Below, piece after piece: positions 48,401 through 56,731 of a stretch of 64,000 nt of DNA. Position numbers and translations under genes: made by a program. The notes beneath the pieces are model-generated. The model was not told where the DNA came from. It did no database searches and saw only the letters and a program-made list of their open reading frames with translations. Location of the stretch: positions 140,179,934 through 140,243,933 of the forward strand of contig CM035806.1 in the NCBI GenBank assembly GCA_020466095.1. Direction: 5' to 3'. The stretch comes from Chlorops oryzae (lineage: Eukaryota; Arthropoda; Insecta; Diptera; Chloropidae). Position 1 is the first letter of the stretch; each line of letters begins with the position of its first letter.

Positions 48401-51042
48401 CTGGATAGTGTAAACGTCAAACAGGGCGAAAAACTCGATCGTGTGAACACATGTATTTTTATTTCCATTAAGTCCTTTTTTAGTATGAACAATCAAAAAT
48501 CTCTTTCGGTGTGAACAACACATTAATACCGGAAAACGAAAATCTACCCATCGGCCAACAGTGCCTACCGCCTACAAAGTATACGAAACTGTAATCGACC
48601 TGCCTACTAATAGCTTTAAAAGTATACGAGATTGTAGGCGAACTGGCCACCAATAGCTTACTTTATGGTAGTGGTGGTCGGCGTTCAATCTTCAAAAACA
48701 GCCACGCTCGAACCAAAGTATACTACGATGGTATATGAGGTCGTATGCATTATCGCCTACGGCCTACGAAATGTGTTACGGTTCATTGCTTCTGTAGGCA
48801 GCATTTTGGCCGCTGGGTAAAACCATAAAAAAAAAACACAATAACATCAAAAACAGAAAAAAGTAACATGTCTCGATCGTGTGAACAGCCTCGCTAACAT
48901 GAACAGGCCTTTGCAAAAATTCGTTCAATCTATCCAGACTCTACTGTATGTAATAAAAAATGTTTATCTTGCACTTTCCATTGTCCATAAAACGCTTTCT
49001 ACCTCTCTATTCTCGCATTCTCTCACACGCAATCACAACTAACATAAATACTCCAGAAACTAGAAGAAGGGTTCTAGTAAGCATTATGCCAGTCGAGAAA
49101 ACAACAAAAAACAAAAAACAAAAAAAAAAACTCGTTTTGCATGCATATTTCTCGATTCTCAGTTAAGCAGTCGTTAATGGAATAAATAATAGACCCAGCG
49201 ATCAAGTTAATAATAAATAATTTGCTCTCATTACTGGTCATTTAAAAGCATTCATTTGTACACTTCTAGCCCACTTAAAAACAAATTAAAAAATATCAAT
49301 TGCTTTGAGAGGAGGGATGCACACCTACATACATACATACATACATGCTCGTAGATGTTCAAAGAATAGATATGAAATAAATCAATAACAATTATTGATT
49401 CCATTGAAGGAAATATAGATTTCATCTTAACCTTTTGACCCATAATTCTGCAATGATTGAGTCTCTTTAAGTTGGAAAACACTCAATTTCAAATCGTCTG
49501 TCAACGCTGAGCAGAGCTTTGATTAAGGCAATTGTCATATGTTCGGGTCTCTGTGCCTTCTCTGTCCCAATTGTTGGGATTTTGCAATTAATAAATGCAT
49601 TTGACGGTTCGCACTTCCGGTGCCTCAAAGGCGAGGGTTCACGACCCAAGCAAGCGATTCGCACTTCGAACGATATCCGAAGGTTTCCGGCAATCACCTT
49701 TTTCTTTTCTTTTCTTTTCTTTCATTTCCTTTCCCCGAAATTCGATAAAACATTCGATAGATAACCGAGTGCAAAGAATATGTGAACATATAAGTAATTT
49801 CTTTTTTGCGCAGACAAAAGAAGAGATGCACATCCATACATACATACATATATGTAGGTATATATCTGGAAGATGTGATCGCCAATCGAAATCAGTTCTT
49901 GTCAAAGTTCGATTGAGCACAGAATCGTTGATGAACCGTACCGCACCGTTAGTCCCACCACGTCAGTTCATCATGTTGAACAACAGCTTTTATCGAATTG
50001 GCACCCATTTGTACAATATCATATCGTATCACATTGTTATTCACTCCCTATTTGTTATTAATTGAAAGAAAATATGAATTGAATCGAATTGAAATGAATT
50101 GATACAAAAAAAAAAACAAATGAATTGAAGCGAACTCATGCAAGAATTGTTTTTGCTTTTTATCTATTCGACAGCTATTCGTATGACGTCATCAAGGAAA
50201 TTGCAGACTTTCTGCTGGAACGTACCGACATTCGTCCGAAAATCGGCATCATATGCGGCTCCGGGCTGAACTCACTCGCCGACTATTTGTCCGATACGCA
50301 GGCCTTCGAATACGAGAACATACCGAATTTTCCGGTTTCGACCGTTGAGGGTCATGTCGGACGGATGATCTTCGGCTATCTGGAAGGTATGCCCATCATG
50401 TGTATGCAGGGTCGTTTTCACTATTATGAGGGCTATCCGCTAGCCAAATGTTCGATGCCCGTCCGTGTAATGAAACTGGTTGGCGTTGAATTCCTGATGG
50501 CGACAAACGCAGCCGGTGGCTTGAATACGAAATTCAAAGTCGGCGACATCATGATCGTGCGCGATCACATTAATATGATGGGCTTCGCTGGCAACTCACC
50601 GTTGCAGGGGCCGAACGATCCACGTTTCGGGCCACGTTTCCCACCAATGACCAATGCCTATAATGCGCATCTGATTAATAAGGCGAAAAAGGTGGCCAAA
50701 GACATGGGCATCGAGAATGATGTGCACGAGGGCGTGTACACGTGTCTCGGCGGTCCCAATTATGAGACAGTCGCCGAGCTGCGTATGCTTCGTACGCTGG
50801 GCGTCGATGCAGTCGGCATGTCAACCGTTCATGAGGTGATTACGGCACGTCACTGTGATCTTACCGTTTTCGCGTTCAGCCTTATCACAAATAAATGCTC
50901 TCTCGACTACGATGGTAGCGAGGATGAGGCAAATCACGAGGAGGTCGTTATGGTCGGCAAATCACGCCAAACCATCTGCGGCGAATTGATGTGTCGGGTC
51001 ATTAGGGAAATTGCCGCCGAATGTTTGAATGTCAAAAATTGA
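36346..51042 (+). CDS. Purine nucleoside phosphorylase (trimeric class), alternative first exons
   Basis: Catalyses phosphorolysis of inosine and guanosine to base plus ribose-1-phosphate in cytosolic purine salvage. Proposed isoforms: join(36346-36461, 47948-48031, 50175-51042), 355 aa; join(46035-46060, 47948-48031, 50175-51042), 325 aa; and forms without the cassette exon, 327 and 297 aa. All junctions are phase 2 and stay in frame. Human PNP is 289 aa, so the catalytic exon alone supplies a full enzyme and the first exons add only N-terminal tails. Likely orthologue of Drosophila CG16758, recalled as the neighbour of Spinophilin (CG16757); the order here agrees. Confidence 0.9.
37116..37947. 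mobile_element. hAT-type foldback element with 8-bp target duplication
   Basis: Ends CAGACCTGTTAAAT and its complement, flanked by exact GTCGGAAC at 37108-37115 and 37948-37955. The arms (about 350 bp each) are built of AATCAAAAATAATC / GATTATTTTTGATT words and fold on each other. The short GC-richer centre (about 37471-37597) is unique. No transposase. Located in the first PNP intron. Confidence 0.9.
38858..39031. mobile_element. pogo/Tigger-like MITE, second family (copy 1)
   Basis: CAGTCGAAGCTCTTTACATT at the left and CATATAGAGTTTCGATTA at the right. Shares the interior words CTCTAAAACGAATTT and CAAGGCTTTTTCGCTACATT with 43543-43707. Confidence 0.65.
39518..39668. mobile_element. pogo/Tigger-like MITE (copy 2 of the 30418 family)
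   Basis: CAGTGTACTCTTTTCTTGCG at the left end; right end TACACTG; TA on each side (39516-39517, 39669-39670). The interior AGAATGCTAGAGCATTC-like and CTTAAGCGGACA segments match 30418-30597 in inverted orientation. Confidence 0.8.
39742..40936. repeat. Five exact copies of the near-palindrome GTAACGGTCGTTAC
   Basis: The 14-mer is identical at 39742, 39909, 40097, 40753 and 40923. Copies two and three also share flanks (TTGAAAAG before, TTATAAA after). The rest of the interval is AT-rich and not obviously repetitive. Located in the PNP intron. Confidence 0.85.
41324..41715. mobile_element. hAT-type MITE with CAGGCSCRGCG ends (short copy)
   Basis: Starts CAGGCGCAGCGGAACACC and ends CACCATTCGCCGGGCCTG, flanked by exact CTCCGAAC at 41316-41323 and 41716-41723. 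392 bp, non-coding; homologous to both ends of 53816-55320. Confidence 0.9.
43376..44119. mobile_element. hAT-type element with TAGGGTTGCCAAC ends
   Basis: Starts TAGGGTTGCCAACC and ends GTTGGCAACTCTA, flanked by exact CTTGGGAC at 43368-43375 and 44120-44127. The interior is rich in TACTTTATT / AATAAAGTA words. Another MITE (43543-43707) is nested inside. Confidence 0.9.
43543..43707. mobile_element. pogo/Tigger-like MITE, second family (copy 2), nested
   Basis: TCGACATTCTCTATAACGAC at the left and the complementary TTATAGAGAGTTTCGA at the right. Interior words match 38858-39031. Nested in the hAT element 43376-44119, so it inserted later. Confidence 0.7.
46035..46060 (+). CDS. PNP proximal alternative first exon
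   Basis: ATG followed by AEPPAPAG and the donor CTGG|GTATGA, phase 2, so it can splice in frame to 47948 or 50175. It is preceded by T-rich sequence that would need its own promoter. Support is limited to start, donor and phase match, hence moderate confidence. Confidence 0.55.
46125..46201. repeat. 77-bp perfect hairpin, 30-bp arms
   Basis: 46125-46154 (CGTCCCCTCAGAAAACGACT ...) is the exact reverse complement of 46172-46201, with a 17-nt loop. ACAT stands directly on both sides (46121-46124, 46202-46205). It begins 64 bp after the donor of the proximal PNP first exon. It may be a tiny palindromic transposon or a hairpin RNA source. Confidence 0.85.
46772..47340. repeat. 43-bp tandem satellite, clean then abruptly degraded
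   Basis: Units of exactly 43 bp (ACAAAGTATACGAGATTGTA AGCGGCCTGCCTACCAATAG CTT) run almost without change from about 46772 to 47070; only G/A at one position alternates. From about 47070 to 47340 the same units and the family tail remain recognisable but are full of single-base indels and swaps. Confidence 0.9.
47948..48031 (+). CDS. PNP 84-bp cassette exon
   Basis: Acceptor TTGTTGCAG|CA and donor GAAAA|GTTTGT. 28 codons in phase 2 to phase 2, ending VDSKLAMVINEEN, which leads into YSYDVIKEIADF. This resembles the MENGYTYED start of vertebrate PNP, which supports use of the exon. As a multiple of three it can be skipped without frameshift. Confidence 0.7.
48392..48946. mobile_element. pogo/Tigger-like MITE interrupted by a satellite-bearing element
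   Basis: Ends CAGTAGCGTCTGGATAG and CTATCCAGACTCTACTG, with TA at 48390-48391 and 48947-48948. Subterminal words CTCGATCGTGTGAACA occur in both halves. The middle (48547-48817) is an insertion of the 43-bp satellite family. Confidence 0.85.
48547..48817. mobile_element. Element with CCCAKCGGCCAA ends carrying two 43-bp units, nested
   Basis: Left end CCCATCGGCCAACAGTGCC and right end GGCAGCATTTTGGCCGCTGGG are imperfect complements. Two GTATACGAGATTGTAGGCG-type units sit inside, followed by the single-copy tail seen at 31740-31880. It is the most complete copy of this family in the window. No clear target duplication. Confidence 0.65.
50175..51042 (+). CDS. PNP catalytic exon
   Basis: Acceptor TTCGACAG|C. 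Conserved sites seen in order: phosphate loop CGSGLNSLAD; VEGHVGR; QGRFHYYEGYP (His/Tyr of the active site); TNAAGGLN; RDHINMMGFAG; GPNDPRFG; GGPNYETVAE (ribose/phosphate-side Glu); VGMSTVHEV (Met at the ribose); SLITNK (purine-binding Asn); and EANHEEV (His). All residues that I recall as catalytic in trimeric PNPs are present. Stop TGA at 51040-51042. Confidence 0.95.
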
Positions 51043-51357
51043 AGCATCGGAGCGCCTTCGTAAAAAAATCTGAAGGATATATGCATACGTAGGGAATACG
51101 TACACATGTGTATGTCGCTTGTGTTAGAGCGACTTATTTATTAATTTCGTCTAAGGACCTTTGTCATTTTCAAGGTTACTTAGAGCCTATACATTTTTTT
51201 TGTATGTAGGTATTATAGCAAGATTAATAATAACATTTAAGTGAATGAAAATCTATAATTTACGTATACATGCATGTAAGTACATACATACATATATACA
51301 TACATCAGCTAATAGCGTATGATCAGGTCATTATACCTTTGTAAAATAATATAAATG

Positions 51358-51383
51358 AATAAATTCGTATTACGCACAATAAA
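51358..51383 (+). terminator. Candidate PNP polyadenylation signals
   Basis: Two AATAAA hexamers, at 51358-51363 and 51378-51383, about 320 bp after the stop codon. Confidence 0.4.
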
Positions 51384-51689
51384 ATGGGTCCTAGAAGCTA
51401 TAGGACTTACCTCGAATGATGCAATTGACAGAACAAAATGGAGGAACTGTTCGCTTTTTGAGGACACCCGTAAATCCAAATCATTCCTTGGAATATGACG
51501 GTGAAAATTCTTTCCGAATTGGGAGCTATAGGCCAGTAATGGTAAAAATAGGTTTAAACTAAAGTTTATTTCTTCATGTCTAAAGCTCAAAGTTTTCCCT
51601 AGACAAGAAAATAATAAATATATTAAATGGCTTAAGAGATATAGCCATAAGTATGCGCAAAGATTATAGAACAACAAGAGATGTCATTT

Positions 51690-52556
51690 TATATATTTTA
51701 AAATTCACCCGGACCAGCAGCGAGAGGAAACGAAATCAAACCTTCTTCAAACACGCTTTTTTGTGTTGGATCTGGTCGAGCACACGCATATCAAGTTTGA
51801 TGCAACCTTTGGTTCGTTTTGGCTTTGTCAATGAACGGGATTTGTCAATCGGTATGCATGCATATGTTTGTAGGGGCTTGTGCGTACCCTGCAGGAAGCC
51901 TGTCGTCATATGGGCCCATGAACAAGAACAAGTTCGAGAATGGACCCGATCGGACCATTTTTAGGGGTACCTCCAGTACTAGGGTCTGTTACGAAAATCA
52001 CAAAAACTGCTCTAAAATCGAAGTTTTTCAGGTTTTTGTTTAATGGAAATATTTGGTATTTTAACATGTTTAAAGGCAAGTACTGTGATTTAAAAAAATT
52101 GGAAAAGTGGGCGTGGCAGAAGGGCGTTTTTCGAAAACTCTCTCCTACACCCGAAATTCAAATGGGACTTGAACGAAAGTTGGCACTAATGTTTCCTTTG
52201 TAGCCATAAACATACTCACACAAAATTTCCAAGATCGGTATTATTAAGGATACCTCCAGTACTAGGGTCTTTCACAAAAATCTCAAAACTGCCTCAAAAT
52301 CGGACTTTTCCCAAATATTTCAATGAAACTTAGGATTTGAGCGTATATCTAAGCCTCCGATTAGAATTCAAAGCAATTGGAAAAGTGGGCGTGGCAAAGG
52401 GGAAGTTTTCATAAAGAAATTTAACAAAAGTCGGTATATTGGGCCCCTTATGGTCTTAAACACCTCTTTATATTAAAAATTATTTGAACACGTTTGTCAG
52501 TGTCGGGTATTCTATTGTCAGGCTCGCCTGACTATAACACCCTTACTTGTTTTTCT
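51690..52556. repeat. Dispersed repeat ending CACCCTTACTTGTTTTT, with internal duplication
   Basis: The words TACCTCCAGTACTAGGGTCT plus following AAAATC...AAACTGC...AAAATCG occur at about 51965 and again at about 52249, and once more reverse-complemented at 57598-57620. The right end TGTCGGGTATTCTATTGTCA ... ACTTGTTTTT recurs at 2110. Confidence 0.65.
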
Positions 52557-53375
52557 CATAGATCTGTCGCACTATTCTCATCGACATCAATCTTGCTGTT
52601 AAATATCGAACTTCTCTGGCCAATGGGTTGGAGTTGTTGCCGAGCTTTGAGCCTAAAGCTGCAAACAGGTTTCCGATACAATCCTGATTAAAATGGCCTG
52701 GCATATGTTAACGAAAGTGACCTCAGGCAATTCCAAGAGCTCTCTGGACAAGCCTATAACAGCTTGCAGCTCATTTTTGAGTCCTGAGATGCATCGCACT
52801 GAGGGCGCAGGCGCATTAATTGGTTATAAATTTTCAGGAATTCAATAATGTCCATTTTTGTTCAATTTTTCCATTTGTTTTCATAATGGGATGTTTGTTA
52901 GGATTGCTGGTGATTGTTCTATACTCTTTGCAAACGGCCGTCGGCCCAGTAAGAGCTGCGCACTGCACGTGTTTGTTCATGTTCGCCTACGACCTCTATC
53001 AAAAACATATAAATAGAGTTTAGGTCAGCTCTGGGCAGGTCATTGAGGTGAATGATTGGAAATCTGTAAAGGGAATTTAAATTTCTTTGGGAAGGAAAAT
53101 ACAAAAGTATTTTCATATGGGTGGAAAATATAGAGTTTTCCAGGAATTTTCTTCTCGTGAATTTTCTTTACGATCCAAGGAAACATTCAGCAAAGAAAAG
53201 TTGCGGAACATCCTGTAGGAAATGTCTCCCTGGCATAGTCATCAAGGCATTAAGGAGTACAATAACATTTATTTGAGGTCAAAAATACATTCTGTTCAAT
53301 TTTGAAAAGAGTATAAATTGTTGTTGGTGATGTTTTTGTTTTTGTTGTTATTTTTGCAGCGTGGTTTCGTCGTGG

Positions 53376-53815
53376 ATTCTTCGTGGCTTTGTATAGCCCT
53401 CGTATAGCCTTCGTATAGCCATCGTATAGCCCTCGTATAGTCCTCGTATGGCCCTCGTATAGCCCTCGAAAAGCCCTCGTATAGCCCTCGTATAGCCCCC
53501 GTGTAGCCTTCGTATAGCCTTCATATAGCCTTCGTATAGCCGTCGTATAGTCTTTGTATAGTCGTCGTATAGCCGTCGTATGGCCGTCGTATAGCCTTCG
53601 TATTGCCTTCGTATAGCCCTCGTACAGGCCACGTACAGGCCTCGCACAGGCGTCATATAGGCCATGTACACGCCTTGTACAGGCCTCGTACATGCCTCGT
53701 ACAGGCTTCGTATAGGCCTCGAATAGCCCTCGCATAGCCCTCGTATAGCCCTGGTAAAGCACTCGTATAGCCTTCGTATATCCCCCGTATAGCCGTCGTA
53801 CAGCCCTCGTATAGC
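53376..53815. repeat. 11-bp minisatellite (TTCGTATAGCC)n, first half
   Basis: About 40 units of TTCGTATAGCC / CTCGTATAGCC with substitutions that mostly preserve the 11-bp period. The minus strand is open in all frames and reads as 11-residue repeats such as AIRGLYEGYTK, simply because 33 bp is 11 codons. It continues at 55321 after an inserted hAT element. Confidence 0.95.
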
Positions 53816-55320
53816 CAGGCGCGGCGGAACACCAAAAATCGGAGTGGGTAGTAGTCATGGCACCATGCGATAGAGCAAAAACATTTTTTTTACTTCATTT
53901 ATTATAACAATACAATTTGTTAAATACATTTAAAAAAATTCTCCTTAGTTTATAAAAAGAAACAAATAGAAATCCTTACTGTGGTACAGTGAAACTCATA
54001 TAACTCAATTTCTAATAGAATATGAGTGAAAATTTCTCAAGTGGGCCACATTTTTTTCGATGGTCTGATTATCGACTTTTTAATTCACATAACCAGTAAT
54101 AAATTAATAACAATTTGAACAGTTTTGTGAAATTCGAATTTTAACGATAATCAGCGGCTCCAGGAGACTAGATTAGGACGTGTTTATACCTCTGACACTC
54201 TGTGTCGAGGATATAATGCATTTGTGTGGTTGTGTGTAACACGCAGAACCAGTCGAGATAGACTATACCAAATATATATATGTATTTACGAACATGTCCT
54301 AATATAATCTCCTGGAGCCGCTGATTATTTCCATACCAATTTCTAATGGGATATCTCGACTTTTATTCAAAAAATCCGTAATTTTGGAAATATGATTATT
54401 GATTATTCAAAAAATCCGAAATGATTTTGGATTTTTTTTAAATCACAATTTTTCTTTTCATAAATATTTTTATGCAATTCGACATCATAATAGGCCTATT
54501 ATGATGTCGATTTTAAAATCATAATGAAGCATATTATGACACTAGATTTGAGAAAGTATAAAAAAAAATTTTAAAACAAACAAAAAGCATGGCATACTAC
54601 CAGGGCTTGTAATGAAATTTCAAAGCGTGCAATAATAAATTTCAAAACGCACGCATTTCAAAAAATACAAGGCAAAAATAAGCAGAGCATACTACGAAGT
54701 TGTATAATAAGGAATTTCAAATTATGATCTGTCAAATAAAAATAAAAATTTTTCTTCACAAAAAAAACGTTTTCTTAAATTTAGGTTAAAATCTAGTTTG
54801 AAATCTTATTGCATAAAATATTGTTCGGCACTCGTGTCGAAACTCAGCTTTTTTTCGCACTCGTGGTATTTTAAAACTCTGCTGCGCCTCGTTTTACAAC
54901 ATTTACCACTCGTGCAAAAAAAAGCTTCATTTCGACACTTGTATCGAAAATATCTATTATATTTTCAATCCGAATTTTTCGAATTTGAATTATCAATTTT
55001 TCATTTTTCAGAAATTTTATGTTTCCGTTTTGTGATTTCTTTTTATTCAACAATCAAGAATAAAGTAATTAAAATTTTTGGCACAATATCATAAAATGGA
55101 AGCTTATATCGAAGCTCTTTGGTTGTTTGTTGTATGTTCGTTTACGTTTCGGCATTGCGGACGCTTGTACAGTAAAATGTAGCTCTTTGTTTTTTTAGAA
55201 GATTTTACAAAAAATTTATCTTTCGAAATTTTGAGTAAGTATCGGAGTGGGTAATTACCTATACCCTAAAAATCGGACTGGGTAGTAGTCCCATACTATC
55301 CACACCATTCGCCGGGCCTG
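53816..55320. mobile_element. hAT-type element (long copy) inserted in the minisatellite
   Basis: Starts CAGGCGCGGCGGAACACC and ends CACCATTCGCCGGGCCTG, flanked by exact CGTATAGC at 53808-53815 and 55321-55328. The first about 365 bp match 41324-41700. It then carries about 1.1 kb extra, including a fragment with GTGTCGAGGATATAATGCAT (54180-54310) like that at 57500 and 57860. No transposase frame. Confidence 0.9.
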
Positions 55321-55918
55321 CGTATAGCCCTCGGATAGCTTTCGGAAAGCCTTCGAATAGCCTTCGGATAGCCTTTGGATACACTACGGATAGCCTTCAG
55401 ATAGCCTTCGTCAAGCTTCGGATAACTTTCGGATAGCCTTCGGATAGCCCTCGGATAGCCTTGGTATAGCCTTCGTATAGCCTTCGTATAGCTTTCGTAT
55501 AGCCTTCGTAAAGCCTTCGTATAGCCCTCGTACAGGCCTCGCATAGGCGTCCTAAAGGCCTCTTACAGGCCTCGTATAGCCCTCGTAAAGCCCTCGTATA
55601 TCCCCCGTAAAGCCTCGTAAAGCCTTCGTATAGCCCTCGTATAAGCCTTTGAATAGCCTTACGATAGCCTTCGTAAAGCCTTCGTATAGCCGTCACATAG
55701 CCGTCGTATAGCTTTCGTTTAGCCTTCGTAAAGCCTTCGTATAACCGTCGCATAACCGTCGTATAGCCGTCGTTTTATCCTTCGTATAGCCTTCGTATTG
55801 CCTTCGTAAAGCCTTCGCATAGCCTTCGTTTAGACTTCGTATAGCCTTCGTATAGCTTTCGTATTGCCTTCGTATTGCCTTCGTATAGCCTTCGTAAAGC
55901 CTTCGTATAGCCGTCGCC
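55321..55918. repeat. 11-bp minisatellite (TTCGTATAGCC)n, second half
   Basis: Continuation of the array at 53376-53815 with the same unit and more TTCGGATAGCC variants at its left edge. Original array about 1,030 bp before the transposon split it. Confidence 0.95.
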
Positions 55919-56691
55919 TTCGGCCGAAGTCTTCAACTCTGCCGATTTTTCGGGTTCGGCTTCGACTAAAAATCCACCTTCGGTCGGACACTAATATACA
56001 CTCTTTTTAGACTACTTTTAGACTCTAAATTTTGAGCAAAACAGTCTAAATTGAGCTTCAAAAAGACTCTAAAAAGAGTGTGCTTTTGTTTGAAAAGGGA
56101 CACACGTTTAGAGTCTAAAATAAGAGTGTAAAAAAAGTATAATCGAACTGTGTTTTTAGAGTTTTATCATACTCTTTTAAGACTTTTCTTTATACTCTTC
56201 CCAGGATACATTTAGACACTTTTTAGAATTTTAAAACCGCGTTTTTAAAGTGTTATTGCACTCTTTTTAAAGTTTTTTTTTTATGTTCTTTTTTGAAGTA
56301 TGAAAAGAGTGTTTTTGCAGTCTTAATGAGACGTAAATCAACTCGCCTTTTTACCACTATTTTTACCCCTTTTTCTTCCTTTCATTGAAATTAAAATCAT
56401 AATTTTTTTCACGAAATTTTTTTATTTTCTTCCATTATCTCGTCTCGTTTCGAAATCCTCAAAGGCACGCTCAGTTTTGAATGGCTTCATCGGCATTCAA
56501 TTTTCTTGCTTCGAGCCCGCAACTTGTTTTCTAATGGCTATCAATTCCTGTAGAATCCGCTGCTGCACCTTCTCTATTGATTTCATCTCCACAGTGAGCT
56601 CATTCAGCGTCTTGCGATTTTCTCTTACATTTTTTGCTATTGTTTCTAATTTACCTGTATGTAATTACATATATATATATATATATATATA

Positions 56692-56728
<37 letters not shown>

Positions 56729-56731
<3 letters not shown>

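Noticed and set aside
50125..50174. ATG start directly upstream in the same frame as the PNP catalytic exon
   Set aside because: It lies in the intron before a good TTCGACAG acceptor, and translation of the region (hydrophobic, non-conserved) does not resemble PNP; spliced first exons fit better.
53250..53858. 202-codon minus-strand frame of RAIRGLYEGYT-like repeats
   Set aside because: Frame is open in all three minus frames because the 11-bp minisatellite lacks stop codons; unit changes follow DNA period, not amino-acid conservation.
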